DNA of 64,000 bases from Niallia sp. NCCP-28 (GCF_023168165.1 NZ_BQYJ01000004.1:124001-188000), one strand, 5' to 3'. Numbered from the stretch's first letter, positions 16,594 to 26,364 are shown. The notes: generated by a model from the letters alone, not told the origin. Numbers and translations are program-made.

Positions 16594-18147
16594 TTATTTC
16601 CTTTCATCCACAGCATTTCTAATAAATTCAACATGTGGTCCAAATACAATGTGTATATGATTTTTTTGCGGGAAGAAAATGCCTGAAGTTCCAGAGTCTT
16701 TTATTCTATCTTCATTTACTTTTTCTTGGTCCATTAAATCAATTCTTAATCTTGTTACACAGTTATCAACGTTTTTAATATTTTCTTTTCCACCTAGACC
16801 TTCAATTACTATTTCAGCAATCTCTGGGTATTTTTTCTCTTTTAATAATGTACTATTTCTAACACTTTCTTCACGTCCAGGAGTTTTTAAATTAAATTTA
16901 GTTATAGCGAATCGGAAAACAAAATAGAATACAACAAAGTTAACTAGACCAAGTATTATCAATTGAACCCAATGTGTATTCTCATAAAGAAGGCCAAATA
17001 TCCCAAAATCAAATATGGTGCCTCGAATATAACCAATAGAAATATCCAAGAAGTTTAATGGCAAAGCCATAATCCCGCTAAGTATGGCATAGACGATAAA
17101 TAAGCCTGGCGCAATGAATAAAAAGGTGAATTCTAAGGGTTCTGTTACATTACCTAAAAAAGCAGTCAGTACAACAGTAATTAGTACACCTTTTGTAATC
17201 GTCTTATTGGACTTAAAAGCAGTATGATACATAGCTAAACCAATTGCTGGAATTCTAAATAATGTAATAAGCATTTGACCGGAAGCTAAATATTTTGTTA
17301 AATCAGGCATTAACCTATCCCAGCTTTCATGCTGTGGCCCTAATTCAAAAAGTATTTTATTTGTAGCATTTAAAATCCCAATATAATTTTGGCCATCTAT
17401 AAGGTATACCCCACCTGCTTCTGAAAATCGAACAACAGATGCTAATACATGATGTAATCCGAATGGAATTAATGCTCTATGTGCAAACCAATAAAATCCA
17501 ACCCCGACATATTCATTCATAAAGATAAAGGAAATAGCTAATAAAAACTGTGTAACAACTCCCCATATGATTGGAATTAAAATTCCTATAGGAAGCATCA
17601 CCAAAAAGGTAATAATTGGTACTGATTTTTTCCCGCTAAAAAAGGCAAAGGCTAAAGGCAATTGCAGTTTATAGAACCTATCCGTTAATTTTGCGGCTAT
17701 TAAACCTGCTATTATTCCGCCAAATGCATCAAGTCTTAATGTTTGAATCCCTAAGACCATGCCTTGGCCAACTTGCGATAGTTTTGCAGGATCTTCCACT
17801 AATGTTCCAGTAATGGATAGATAAACGTTCATTACAATTGTCATAATCAAATAACCAAGTACAGCTGAAAATACCGCTATTCCTTTTTCCTTTTTAGATA
17901 CTCCATAGGCCACTCCCATAGCAAAAAGCAAAGGAATATTATTAAATACAACACTCGTTATTGTCTGTAAACTACTTATTGTAGTTTGAACTACTTCATT
18001 TCCTAAAAAAGGAATCTTATTGATCATATAATCCTGTCCTAATGCCCCTGTAATACCCATTATCATTCCTATAGGTGCCATTACAGCAATAGGCAGAAGC
18101 AATGAACGCCCAAAAACCTGAATACCAGTCTTTATTTTTTCTTTCAT
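16594..18147 (-). CDS. PTS EIICB transporter, glucose/alpha-glucoside type
   Basis: This 517-residue membrane protein has an EIIC channel domain (about 1-420, with FGLHHVLASVV and the LGNVTEPLEFTFLFIAPGLF motif) and a C-terminal EIIB domain (about 435-517). The phosphorylated Cys463 is in NVDNCVTRLR. It imports and phosphorylates a sugar or glycoside at the membrane, using the EIIA at 14678. The sequence resembles glucose-superfamily EIICB proteins such as MalX and alpha-glucoside IICB, but the pairing with a C-N lyase points to an uncommon substrate. AAAGGAG precedes the ATG. The upstream promoter contains a putative operator. Confidence 0.92.
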   Translation of the reverse strand: MKEKIKTGIQVFGRSLLLPIAVMAPIGMIMGITGALGQDYMINKIPFLGNEVVQTTISSLQTITSVVFNNIPLLFAMGVAYGVSKKEKGIAVFSAVLGYLIMTIVMNVYLSITGTLVEDPAKLSQVGQGMVLGIQTLRLDAFGGIIAGLIAAKLTDRFYKLQLPLAFAFFSGKKSVPIITFLVMLPIGILIPIIWGVVTQFLLAISFIFMNEYVGVGFYWFAHRALIPFGLHHVLASVVRFSEAGGVYLIDGQNYIGILNATNKILFELGPQHESWDRLMPDLTKYLASGQMLITLFRIPAIGLAMYHTAFKSNKTITKGVLITVVLTAFLGNVTEPLEFTFLFIAPGLFIVYAILSGIMALPLNFLDISIGYIRGTIFDFGIFGLLYENTHWVQLIILGLVNFVVFYFVFRFAITKFNLKTPGREESVRNSTLLKEKKYPEIAEIVIEGLGGKENIKNVDNCVTRLRIDLMDQEKVNEDRIKDSGTSGIFFPQKNHIHIVFGPHVEFIRNAVDERK

Positions 18148-18188
18148 GGTATAATTATCTCCTTTACATAATGTTTGCTTCGTAATTG

Positions 18189-18217
18189 ATTGTATGTTTG
18201 TTAAGCGCTTTCCTCAA
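18189..18217 (-). promoter_or_regulatory. Promoter of the PTS-lyase operon
   Basis: On the minus strand TTGAGG (18212-18217) and TACAAT (18189-18194) are 17 bp apart. The spacer is filled by operator-like site 1 (18197-18212), so binding there should block transcription. Confidence 0.55.
18197..18212 (+). promoter_or_regulatory. Operator-like site 1, PTS cluster
   Basis: TTTGTTAAGCGCTTTC. An inverted copy with one change lies at 18234-18249. The core resembles a cre site but has one extra base, so it may bind CcpA weakly or a local regulator. Confidence 0.5.
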
Positions 18218-18233
18218 GGTAACTTTATGGTTT

Positions 18234-18249
18234 GAAAGCGATTAACAAA
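18234..18249 (-). promoter_or_regulatory. Operator-like site 2, PTS cluster
   Basis: On the minus strand this reads TTTGTTAATCGCTTTC, 15 of 16 bases identical to site 1 and in opposite orientation, with centres 37 bp apart between the divergent EIICB and regulator genes. Confidence 0.5.
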
Positions 18250-18355
18250 GTTGCCCTAAAATATTTCTGCTAAATTTGTTATGATACTAGTAAAAGAAAT
18301 CTTTGCACTATCTCCGAACATCTATCCATTTAATAAATTCTTATTGTAAAAGGAG

Positions 18356-19927
18356 ATGAAATCTATTAGTATTAATAGCCTTGATTTAAAAATCGCAAGT
18401 TATCTGCAAGAAAAAAATTTGTTGAATTTATCTGAATCAGAACAGATCTTTAATAGAAGCATAAATAGTCTGAAGAGACATATCGCAAATATTAATATGT
18501 ATCTTCCCGATGACAAGCAATTTGTCATGGATGGAAGCATAATAAAAAGCAGCTTAAAATATACCGACTATATTCAATTTATCAGCAATTTAAGTATTCA
18601 AGATTATATATCTTCCCAAGAAGAACGTATTTCGATGATTATTGTACTATCATTTTTAACCAAATATTTAAATACTTCTAAAATTTATGAGGACATTGGG
18701 ATTAGTTTAACTACTAAAAAGAAAGATTTAAAAGCACTTTCAGATTACTTAACAAAAAATTATTTGAATTTAAAAACTGTACCAGCAAAAGGAATACAGA
18801 TAGAGGGAACAGAGTGCACGTTTAGAATTTTAACTGCATCTATTTTAGTTTCTTTAATAGAGATCAATGAAAAGGAAGAATTGATTAATAGGAAAGCAAA
18901 TAATCCTATTCAAAAATATCTAGTGGATATTTTTTTCGAGGTTGTCAAACCAGAAATAGTTCATTCAAAAGTTCTCATTAATGACTTTTATCAAAAAAAT
19001 CATTTTAGAGTGTCCTATACGTCGAAAAAGTTTTTTTATTTATATATCATTTTAAGTTTATATCGAAGGAATCATAAGCACTTTATAGAAAAAAACGAAA
19101 ATATAGGTCTTTATGTGTATAAGTGGAACTTTTTTAAGCATGCAGATGAACCCGAAAATCATTTTCTGGATTATATTATTGCGTCTTTAGACTACAATGC
19201 AAACGCTCCCTACATTATGGATGAACACTTAAAAAGGACAACAGAACGCTTCATTAAGAAAATACAAAAAAATATCATTACAAACTTCTATCAATATAAG
19301 CCTCTTTTTAAAGAGGTTTATACGTATCTTTACAAATGCATTATTCATTCACAGTATGGTTTTTATTTCTATGATAATAAGTTAGAAGACACCTATAAAT
19401 TCTTGCCTAAATTATTTACTATTGTCAGTAGCGCTGTAAAAGTAATAGAAAATGATCATAATATTAAATTTAATAAATCACAAATCTCCACACTGACTTT
19501 AATTTTCAAAAAGTTTATAATGGAAAATAAGGTGATTGGAAGAAATACTAAAAGAATTGTTATTGTTACAAATTCAGCAATTGAGAAAACTGATTTTTTT
19601 ATAGAGAATTTGCGTCATCATTTAGATATTGAGGTAATTCATACATTAAATATTAACGAGCTATATTTAATTGAAAAATTAGATTACGATACTATCATTA
19701 CTTTTTCAAACCGAATTGCAACATTGCTGGCAGAACAAAAATACTCATGTGTAAAGCTGAAATTTTATTTTGATCAGAATGACATAGATATTTTATTAAA
19801 AGCTGGATTTTCGACCAGCTCTAGACGCAAGATTATTGCCGATTCATTTATAAATGAAATTTCCAACTTAAATTCTGATGATATAAAAAAACTATTGTTA
19901 GATAAATATGCTTCTCACTTTTTATAG
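18356..19927 (+). CDS. PRD/BglG-MtlR-like PTS regulator
   Basis: The protein has up to 523 residues and is divergent from the PTS-lyase operon. N-terminal helix-turn-helix segments span about 1-150 (FNRSINSLKRHIANIN, KIYEDIGISLTTKKKDLKALSDYL). A long helical middle looks like PTS regulation domains (about 170-390). A C-terminal EIIB-like Rossmann segment begins near KRIVIVTNSAIEKTDFF. I see no fused EIIA. Proteins of this type sense PTS phosphorylation and activate the cognate operon. The ATG at 18356 directly abuts GGAG, which is too close for normal initiation; the in-frame ATT at 18365 has normal 9-base spacing. Confidence 0.75.
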   Translation: MKSISINSLDLKIASYLQEKNLLNLSESEQIFNRSINSLKRHIANINMYLPDDKQFVMDGSIIKSSLKYTDYIQFISNLSIQDYISSQEERISMIIVLSFLTKYLNTSKIYEDIGISLTTKKKDLKALSDYLTKNYLNLKTVPAKGIQIEGTECTFRILTASILVSLIEINEKEELINRKANNPIQKYLVDIFFEVVKPEIVHSKVLINDFYQKNHFRVSYTSKKFFYLYIILSLYRRNHKHFIEKNENIGLYVYKWNFFKHADEPENHFLDYIIASLDYNANAPYIMDEHLKRTTERFIKKIQKNIITNFYQYKPLFKEVYTYLYKCIIHSQYGFYFYDNKLEDTYKFLPKLFTIVSSAVKVIENDHNIKFNKSQISTLTLIFKKFIMENKVIGRNTKRIVIVTNSAIEKTDFFIENLRHHLDIEVIHTLNINELYLIEKLDYDTIITFSNRIATLLAEQKYSCVKLKFYFDQNDIDILLKAGFSTSSRRKIIADSFINEISNLNSDDIKKLLLDKYASHFL

Positions 19928-19981
19928 GCAAACGCCTAATACCTTAGGTTGAATCAGATTGTTGCACTTAATGAAATTAAT

Positions 19982-20034
19982 GGTAAATAAATTTCATCGT
20001 TCCTCTTTTTCGATAAGAATGTTTAATAAATTTT
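19982..20034 (-). pseudogene. Fragment related to the gene at 12971
   Basis: Minus-strand translation gives IKFIKHSYRKRGTMKFIY, close to the start of the hypothetical protein at 12971 (EIIKHSYKKRGTMEFIY). The similarity stops where the TTTAT-flanked repeat begins (20032), so the element seems to have inserted at the gene start. The remainder of the gene is not recognisable. Confidence 0.6.
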
Positions 20035-20189
20035 ATCACGCAACAACGGGCTTTTGACCCCACTTAAGGGATGGTAAAAGAAAAAGAGAAATCTAGCTGG
20101 ATAGAAACTTGCCCATAAAAGCCTGATTGGTTCCACTAACCATCAGTGGGGGGACGTGGAAAACCCCCACTGATTGAGTTTCACTTTAT
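20032..20189 (+). repeat. TTTAT-flanked structured repeat, copy 3
   Basis: This is the most complete copy, 158 bp including TTTAT at both ends. Recognisable parts are the 5' CGCAACAACGGGC block, ATCTAGCTGGAT, a TGGTT/AACCA hairpin, and the terminal CAGTGGGGGG/CCCCCACTG hairpin with loop ACGTGGAAAA. The 5' CGGGC can pair with central GCCC, giving a closed multi-stem fold. It lies 3' of the tmRNA gene in the minus-strand direction. Confidence 0.75.
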
Positions 20190-20250
20190 AGCAATCTTCT
20201 TTTTACAGCTAATGATTAGACTTTTTCATTTGCATACTCGCGTCTAAAGC

Positions 20251-20305
20251 AAAAAACCCTAAAATATGAGGAAAAGTTAACTTTCCCTCATATTTTAGGG
20301 TTTTC
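20251..20305. terminator. Strong bidirectional terminator
   Basis: AAAAAACCCTAAAATATGAG pairs with its near-perfect complement ending TTTAGGGTTTTCTTT. It lies beyond the tmRNA terminator and acts as a second stop for minus-strand transcription, and possibly for plus-strand transcripts from the regulator. Confidence 0.75.
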
Positions 20306-20333
20306 TTTATCTAATTCTTATGGACTAAAAAGC

Positions 20334-20361
20334 AAAAAACCACCAAATATGTATTTGGTGG
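20334..20361 (-). terminator. tmRNA terminator
   Basis: On the minus strand CCACCAAAT pairs with ATTTGGTGG, followed by TTTTTTGC. The 5' arm begins inside the tmRNA 3' CCACCA end, so hairpin formation and 3'-end maturation overlap. Confidence 0.8.
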
Positions 20362-20714
20362 AGACGGAGGGAGTCGAACCCTCGTCCAGAAACATCGTCA
20401 CTTAAGCTTCTACGAGTGTAGTCAACATATTCGCATTTCGCTCATTCTTATGCCTGTTGACTGGCGTCCGATGAGCTAGTCTGATTGTTCTCTTCCTTCA
20501 TCCTCAGACGGTGAAATCCGGCGTAGCCCACTATCGTTGAGTCCCTTACCCTACCACATGGGCGATGGAGGGAGGAACCGCTAAGCGCTATTAAGCAGCT
20601 AAAGCGAAGTTGTTTTGTTGTTTGCCAGTTATAGGCTTTGACGTTTTAACGAGGCCGATCCCCTCGACTCGCAACTTAAGCTCGAACTATCCCTGTCGAA
20701 TCCGTAACGTCCCC
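20356..20714 (-). ncRNA. ssrA: Transfer-messenger RNA (tmRNA)
   Basis: This is the 359-nt tmRNA that rescues stalled ribosomes together with SmpB. The 5' end GGGGACGTTACGGATTCGACAGG and the 3' end GGTTCGACTCCC...CTCCACCA form the tRNA-like half, with the CCA encoded. The tag reading frame gives (A)GKQQNNFALAA followed by TAA, ending in the ALAA degron recognised by ClpXP. The smpB gene lies immediately upstream on the same strand, as usual in Bacillaceae. Confidence 0.97.
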
Positions 20715-20869
20715 ATTAGGATAAAATCTTGCAATTGTTACATTGCATGATTCACGCAATATGCGTTCACGTTAGGAAGCTCAAAAATAGGAGCTTAAAA
20801 GCTTGCATGTCTTATCGACATAATTTATTATAGCATAAACTCACCAAATATCAATTGTAAGTTTTTGGA

Positions 20870-21337
20870 TTACATTTTTTGCCTTTCACGCAATGCTCGT
20901 TCGATATTCCGATTTGCTTCTTTCTTTTTTAATGTTTCCCGCTTGTCATAATTCTTTTTACCCTTGCCGAGTCCAATTAAAACCTTTGCAAACCCATCTT
21001 TTAAATATAATTTTAATGGAACAAGAGCATAACCAGCTTCTTTTGTTTCTCCAATCAACTTGGAAATTTGCTTTTTATGAAGCAGCAGTTTTCTTGTTCG
21101 CAGCGGATCGTGATTATATCGGTTCCCTTGCTCATATGGACTAACATGCATGCCATATAAAAATACTTCCCCATTATGAATGCGTGCATACGATTCTTTT
21201 AAATTGATTCTTCCGGCACGAATGGCTTTTATTTCTGTTCCTTGAAGAACAATGCCAGCTTCATATGTTTCTTCTATAAAATAATCATGATTTGCTTTTT
21301 TATTTTGGGCAACTACCTTGCCTTGTCCTTTAGGCAT
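20870..21337 (-). CDS. smpB: SsrA-binding protein SmpB
   Basis: This is a 155-residue SmpB of standard length. Family blocks are [26 protein letters not shown] near the start, [10 protein letters not shown], and the basic tail with [19 protein letters not shown], which enters the mRNA channel of the ribosome. It binds tmRNA and delivers it to stalled ribosomes. It lies between rnr and ssrA, so the trans-translation machinery and its associated RNase R are encoded together. Confidence 0.97.
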   Translation of the reverse strand: MPKGQGKVVAQNKKANHDYFIEETYEAGIVLQGTEIKAIRAGRINLKESYARIHNGEVFLYGMHVSPYEQGNRYNHDPLRTRKLLLHKKQISKLIGETKEAGYALVPLKLYLKDGFAKVLIGLGKGKKNYDKRETLKKKEANRNIERALRERQKM

Positions 21338-21442
21338 TTCTCTTCCCCCTTACTTATAGCACCATTGTAGCAAAAAAAACGATTGCAAACAAATAATCAA
21401 AAATTAAGAAGCCGCTTAGGGGGAATGATTCCCCCTACTCTT

Positions 21443-23788
21443 TTAGCGGCGTTTCTTTTTCCTTTTTGCTTTTGGTGCATTTTCAAAAAACTTTCTTTCT
21501 TTTTTTCCTTTACGTTTCCCGTCTCCGCTGCTTTTTGCGCCTTTGCGGTCTTTGTCTGCTCTTTCCGATTTTCCTTTACGCGGGGAACGTGCAGTGCTTC
21601 CTGTAGAAAATACTCTGCCTTCTTTTTTCGGATCTTTCCGGCGAGTTCCCTTCATGCCTACAATTTCAAAGTCGATTGCTCGCTCATCTTTATTGACACT
21701 AACGACCCGAACCGTAATTTCATCCCCGATGCGGAATACTTTGCCTGTTCTTTCACCAATCATAGCAAAATGACGCTCATCATAACGATAATAATCATCT
21801 GTCATATAACTTACATGGACTAACCCTTCAATTGTATTAGTCAACTCAACAAACATCCCAAAGTTTGTAACAGAGCTAATAATGCCATCATATTCTTCAC
21901 CAATTTTATCAAGCATATATTCTGATTTTTTCAGTTCATCTGTTTCCCGTTCTGCTTCCACAGATCTTCTTTCCATATTCGAAGAATGCTCCGCAATATC
22001 TGTTAGTTTGCTGTTCCATTTCTCTTGTGTTGGAGCACTTATATCCCCTTCGATTAAATAGGTGCGAATTAAACGGTGAACAATTAAATCAGGATATCGT
22101 CTAATTGGTGATGTAAAATGGGTATAAAACTCTGTCGACAATCCAAAATGTCCTAAACTATCTGGGTTGTATTTCGCTTGCTGCATCGAACGAAGCATAA
22201 CGGTCGAAATCACCATTTCTTCTGGCGTCCCTTGAACTGCTTCAATGATTTCTTGAAGTGCCCGCGGATGCACTTCATTTGCTGTTCCTTTTACAACATA
22301 GCCAAAATTCGTAATGAATTCAAAAAACCTTCTTAGCTTTTCTTCTTTTGGATTTTCATGGATTCGATAAATAAAAGGAACTTGCATCCAATGAAAATGT
22401 TCTGCAACAGTTTCATTTGCAATTAACATAAATTCTTCAATTAATCTTTCCGCAACAGAACGTTCTCTTAATACTACATCTTCTGGTTTTCCATTTTCAT
22501 CTACAAGCACTTTCGATTCTTTAAAGTCAAAATCAATGGCACCCCTAGTCATTCTTTTTTTGCGAAGGATTTCAGCAAGTTCTCCCATTAATTCAAACAT
22601 TGGTACAAGATTCTTATATTTATTAATTAGTTCTTCATCTTTGTCTTGAAGGATAGACTTAACATCGGAATACGTCATGCGTTCAGTTGTTTTAATTACA
22701 CTTTGAAAAATCTCATGAGAAACGACTTCCCCTGTTGAACTGATTTCCATCTCACATGATAAGGTTAATCTGTCTACTTTAGGATTTAAAGAGCAAATCC
22801 CATTGGAAAGGCGATGTGGTATCATTGGAATAACCCGATCGACTAAGTAAACACTTGTCCCTCTATCTTCTGCTTCCACATCAATTGGAGAAGACTCTGT
22901 CACATAATAGGAGACGTCTGCAATATGGACTCCTAATTTATAATTGCCATTATCTAACTTTGTTACTGTAACCGCATCATCCAAGTCTTTTGCATCTGCA
23001 CCATCAATTGTAACAATCGTTTCATTTCTTAAATCACGGCGATTTTCTATTTCCTTCTCATCAATTACTTCTGGAGTTTGATTTGCTTGATCCAGCACTT
23101 CTTCTGGAAAAGCTAATGGCAAACCGTGTTTATGTATAACAGATAAAATATCGACGCCAGGATCATTTTTATGCCCTAAAATTTTAACAACGGCACCTTC
23201 AGCATTTTTGCGTCCTTCTGGATACGCGGTTAATTTAACAACCACCTTATGTCCTTCAATCGCTCCTTTAGTGCTTCCTTTCGGGATAAATACATCCGTT
23301 GCTATTTTCTTATCATCTGGAATAACAAAACCAAAATGTTTACTCTCAGAATAAGTTCCAACAATCTGCTGTATCCCTCTTTCTATAATACGGACAATCG
23401 TTCCTTCTCTTCGTTGACCAGAACTTTCTGAAGTAACACGAGCGAGAACAATATCTCCATTCATTGCTGTATTGACTTCATTTGGAGGAATAAATACATC
23501 GTCCATTCCTTGTTCTTCTGGAATAACAAAAGCAAACCCTTTAGCATGTCCTGCTAATTTCCCTCTAACTAAATTCATTTTCTCAGGCAGTCCGTATCTA
23601 TTGCTTCTAGTCCGCACAACTAGCCCTTTTTCTTCCATTTGCACCAATGCTTTGACAAAATCTTTAAATCCAATAGAATCTTCAATTCCAAAGGCATCTT
23701 CCAATTCTTGTACTGTTAACGGCTTATATGCTTCATCTTTCATATAGGTTAACAGCTTATCGATATGTTGCTGAATTATTTCTTCCAA
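21443..23788 (-). CDS. rnr: Ribonuclease R
   Basis: This is a 781-residue 3'-5' exoribonuclease. An N-terminal helix-turn-helix and cold-shock domains span about 1-240. The RNB catalytic domain follows (about 250-590) with the active-site aspartates in [14 protein letters not shown]. The S1 domain is at about 625-710 ([17 protein letters not shown]). A very basic Lys/Arg tail ends the protein. It degrades structured RNA and cooperates with tmRNA in clearing faulty mRNA. The start codon is TTG at 23788 with a strong AAAGGAGG site. Confidence 0.96.
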   Translation of the reverse strand: MEEIIQQHIDKLLTYMKDEAYKPLTVQELEDAFGIEDSIGFKDFVKALVQMEEKGLVVRTRSNRYGLPEKMNLVRGKLAGHAKGFAFVIPEEQGMDDVFIPPNEVNTAMNGDIVLARVTSESSGQRREGTIVRIIERGIQQIVGTYSESKHFGFVIPDDKKIATDVFIPKGSTKGAIEGHKVVVKLTAYPEGRKNAEGAVVKILGHKNDPGVDILSVIHKHGLPLAFPEEVLDQANQTPEVIDEKEIENRRDLRNETIVTIDGADAKDLDDAVTVTKLDNGNYKLGVHIADVSYYVTESSPIDVEAEDRGTSVYLVDRVIPMIPHRLSNGICSLNPKVDRLTLSCEMEISSTGEVVSHEIFQSVIKTTERMTYSDVKSILQDKDEELINKYKNLVPMFELMGELAEILRKKRMTRGAIDFDFKESKVLVDENGKPEDVVLRERSVAERLIEEFMLIANETVAEHFHWMQVPFIYRIHENPKEEKLRRFFEFITNFGYVVKGTANEVHPRALQEIIEAVQGTPEEMVISTVMLRSMQQAKYNPDSLGHFGLSTEFYTHFTSPIRRYPDLIVHRLIRTYLIEGDISAPTQEKWNSKLTDIAEHSSNMERRSVEAERETDELKKSEYMLDKIGEEYDGIISSVTNFGMFVELTNTIEGLVHVSYMTDDYYRYDERHFAMIGERTGKVFRIGDEITVRVVSVNKDERAIDFEIVGMKGTRRKDPKKEGRVFSTGSTARSPRKGKSERADKDRKGAKSSGDGKRKGKKERKFFENAPKAKRKKKRR

Positions 23789-23813
23789 ATTATAAACCTC
23801 CTTTAAGTCTTTT

Positions 23814-24560
23814 CTAATATTCTGTCCAATCTAGTTTTTCTAAAAACGCATAAAAATCACTAAAAACAGCATCCTTTTCTTTATCATGTGTAATAACATG
23901 GCCAGAATTTTCGTACCATTTTATTTTTTTAAAATCAGATTCTACTTCTTGATAGATAATATTAGCGCTGTCTGTGTTAATCATATGATCATGTCTCCCT
24001 TGAATTACAAATACTGGAGAATAAATCAAATCCACTGATTGACGCACATCTGCAATTAAATTCCGCAATTCTGTTAAAGTATTCATAGGAGCAAAATCAG
24101 CCATTTCCTTTTCAACTAGATCCTCTGACTTGCCTTCCCGCACTTTATAATTGCGGGCATATTCTAATACTCCTTCATACATCACTTCTTCACTCTTTAG
24201 ATACATCGGCGAACACATTGTTACAATACCCTTTACAGGTACAGTGTAACCTAATTTCAGGGAAAATACGCCGCCAAGGGACAAACCGCCAACCGCTATT
24301 TCTTCATAGCCTTCATTTTTTAAAAATTCATATCCTGCCATCACATCTTGCCACCAATCTTTTGGGCCATATTGCACTAAATCTTCTGGTGGAACCCCGT
24401 GTCCTTTATATAAAGGAATATGGCAAGTATATCCTTTTGTATTTAAAAAACGACCTAACATTCGCACATCTGATGTGTTGCCAGTAAATCCATGCAATAA
24501 TAATACTGCTCTTTTATTATCTCCTTTGAATGTTAACGGCTTTTGCTGAACTACTTTCAT
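23814..24560 (-). CDS. Carboxylesterase, YvaK/Est30-like
   Basis: This 248-residue alpha/beta hydrolase has the oxyanion segment [13 protein letters not shown] near residue 22, the nucleophile Ser94 in GGLSLGG, Asp in QGRHDHM and His in SGHVITHD. This matches the carboxylesterases encoded between secG and rnr in Bacillaceae (B. subtilis YvaK, Geobacillus Est30). It hydrolyses short-chain esters; the physiological substrate is not known. AAAGGAGAG precedes the ATG. Confidence 0.92.
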   Translation of the reverse strand: MKVVQQKPLTFKGDNKRAVLLLHGFTGNTSDVRMLGRFLNTKGYTCHIPLYKGHGVPPEDLVQYGPKDWWQDVMAGYEFLKNEGYEEIAVGGLSLGGVFSLKLGYTVPVKGIVTMCSPMYLKSEEVMYEGVLEYARNYKVREGKSEDLVEKEMADFAPMNTLTELRNLIADVRQSVDLIYSPVFVIQGRHDHMINTDSANIIYQEVESDFKKIKWYENSGHVITHDKEKDAVFSDFYAFLEKLDWTEY

Positions 24561-24790
24561 TATCTATACTCTCCTTTTCTTATACTTATCGTGCCCTAAG
24601 TCTTTTTATTCACTACATTTTCATTAAGCAAAATTATATAGAAAACAAATAATGAAAATACTGCTAAATCTATTCAAAAATATTAGGTACTCTTTATTTT
24701 AGTCAGAGACGGAACAAACAATCCAGTATTATGTTTTCCTTCTATAAAACCGACCTTTTTCTAAATTTACCCACATAATGAACTTCGAAA

Positions 24791-24821
24791 AAAAACCTGA
24801 CCTTTACCAGGTCAGGCTTTT
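24791..24821 (-). terminator. Terminator after secG
   Basis: CCTGACCT pairs with AGGTCAGG and on the minus strand is followed by TTTTTTTTCG. It separates secG from the esterase gene. Confidence 0.88.
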
Positions 24822-24842
24822 TACTCTATACCAGACTATTTT

Positions 24843-25079
24843 TTATAAATCAAAATAACTTACCGCAATCGTTAATGCAAAAAACAAAATAGCTAAAACG
24901 ATTGTAGTATTGTGAAGAATTAAATCCAACCCTCTAGCTTTCTGTTTACCAAAAAGCTGCTCTGCTCCACCAGAGATGGCACCAGATAAACCTGAGCTTT
25001 TTCCTGATTGAAGAAGTACAACAGCAATAAGCGCTATAGCAACTATCATTAATAAAATAATTAAAACAGTGTGCAGCAT
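24843..25079 (-). CDS. secG: Preprotein translocase subunit SecG
   Basis: This is a 78-residue protein with two membrane helices (about 3-23 and 55-75). The conserved loop [24 protein letters not shown] (split here as residues 21-44) is characteristic. SecG assists SecYE in protein export. ATGGAGGTG precedes the start. In related genomes it follows eno directly; here about 4.3 kb of accessory DNA is inserted between them. Confidence 0.96.
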   Translation of the reverse strand: MLHTVLIILLMIVAIALIAVVLLQSGKSSGLSGAISGGAEQLFGKQKARGLDLILHNTTIVLAILFFALTIAVSYFDL

Positions 25080-25320
25080 ATTAACACCTCCATTAAGACG
25101 AACATCACATTAGTATTAATGTAACATATTTTAGAAAAGGGAACAATAGCAGGCCCTATTAAAGAGAATCGTTTTTTTTATTATTTTTTCCTTATCTATT
25201 CCTTATAAAAGTAGGGTCTTCAAAGATAATTCAGTCAGTGTGCCATAGTGCGTGCTTATAAAGTCAAAACCAGCGATTTTCTCTCCTTCCTATGCCTTTT
25301 AACTTCAAAAACAATCTATT

Positions 25321-26283
25321 TTATACAGTTTGTCGTTTAATTAATTTGACAGCTATCTCTTCATGAGAAATTGTGGAACTGTCCATTGCCTGAAGAAATA
25401 GTTTTCTTCCAACTGCCTTTAATGGAATCTCCAGTGTCGTTATATTCATCACTTTTGCTATTGGCTGATTGTCGAACCCCATTAATGCAAGCTCATTCGG
25501 CACATGAATATTATGTTCCTTGCAGCAAGTTAAAATGCCAGCCGCTACCTGATCACTTGCAACCAATAGTGCTGATGGCGGATTTTCCATCTTCATCAAA
25601 CGCTGCATTATCTCTTCTCCATCTTCAAAGTTGAAACACTCATAGAAAATATAATTTGGTCTGAATTCTTCCTGCCATTTATGAAGAAAATCTTTATAAG
25701 CAGCTTCTCTTTGTTTACTGTTAGTACCTGTTTTTCTTCCTACACAATAACCAATTTTATGGTGGCCCTTATTATGAAGATATTCTAAAGCTATGGAAAA
25801 ACTTTTATAGTGATCGATATAAGTAGAAGATATATTTTTCCCCCGTGCATCTTCACCTAAAATAATAGGGCCATAAGCTGCGTACCCAGTGATAATGTCC
25901 CAATTGCAAATTCTAGAACAGATGATTAAAGCATCTATTTGCTTGTGCTGCAACATTTTTAGAGCTTCCACTTCTCGCTCTTCCTTATAATTCGTTTGAA
26001 ACACAACTAACTTATAGTTGTGTTTTACTGCTTCATTAGCGATGCCTTCTACTAATAAACCGAAATAAGGATGATTAGTGAACGGTATAACCACACCTAT
26101 TAAAAATGTTTTTCCTTTGCTTAAATGTACCGCATTGATATTACGCTGATAATTGCATTTCTCCATTGCAAGTCTTACTACAGCTTTTTTTTCATTGCTT
26201 ACATATGGATGATTATTTAATACACGAGAGACGGTTGCTACCGACACTCCCGCCATCTTTGCTATATCTTTAATGTTTGTCAT
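25321..26283 (-). CDS. LacI-family transcriptional regulator
   Basis: The start is ATG 26283 (MTNIKDIAKMAGVSV), with GAAGGTGAG upstream. The 320-residue length fits the family. The helix-turn-helix and hinge are TNIKDIAKMAGVSVATVSRV and VSNEKKAVVRLAMEKCNYQ. The periplasmic-binding-like sensor domain follows from about 60, with GVVIPFTNHPYFGLLVEGI. It would repress sugar-utilisation genes in the absence of an inducer. A perfect palindrome 34 bp upstream is a probable autoregulatory site. The sugar genes nearby (GH78) are decayed, so it may be an orphan. Confidence 0.9.
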   Translation of the reverse strand: MTNIKDIAKMAGVSVATVSRVLNNHPYVSNEKKAVVRLAMEKCNYQRNINAVHLSKGKTFLIGVVIPFTNHPYFGLLVEGIANEAVKHNYKLVVFQTNYKEEREVEALKMLQHKQIDALIICSRICNWDIITGYAAYGPIILGEDARGKNISSTYIDHYKSFSIALEYLHNKGHHKIGYCVGRKTGTNSKQREAAYKDFLHKWQEEFRPNYIFYECFNFEDGEEIMQRLMKMENPPSALLVASDQVAAGILTCCKEHNIHVPNELALMGFDNQPIAKVMNITTLEIPLKAVGRKLFLQAMDSSTISHEEIAVKLIKRQTV

Positions 26284-26316
26284 AGACTCACCTTCTATTA
26301 AAACTTTTCCTTGCTC

Positions 26317-26330
26317 TGAAACGCGTTTCA
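26317..26330. promoter_or_regulatory. Palindromic operator of the LacI regulator
   Basis: TGAAACGCGTTTCA is a perfect 14-bp palindrome with the central CG-rich core typical of LacI-family operators. It lies between the divergent LacI gene and the small ORF at 26365 and could control both. Confidence 0.6.
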
Positions 26331-26364
26331 TCATTTACGCTTAGTTTAAAGGGAGGAATGTTAG

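Larger units (their letters stand above)
19928..20333. other. Gap with gene fragment, repeat and terminator
   Basis: It holds a short decayed relative of the gene at 12971 (19982-20034), the longest copy of the TTTAT-flanked repeat, and a strong hairpin at 20251-20305. I see no intact reading frame. Confidence 0.6.

Noticed and set aside
18234-18249. Canonical cre site
   Set aside because: The core matches on one side only and the right half has one extra base, so I list it as an operator-like site instead of a cre.
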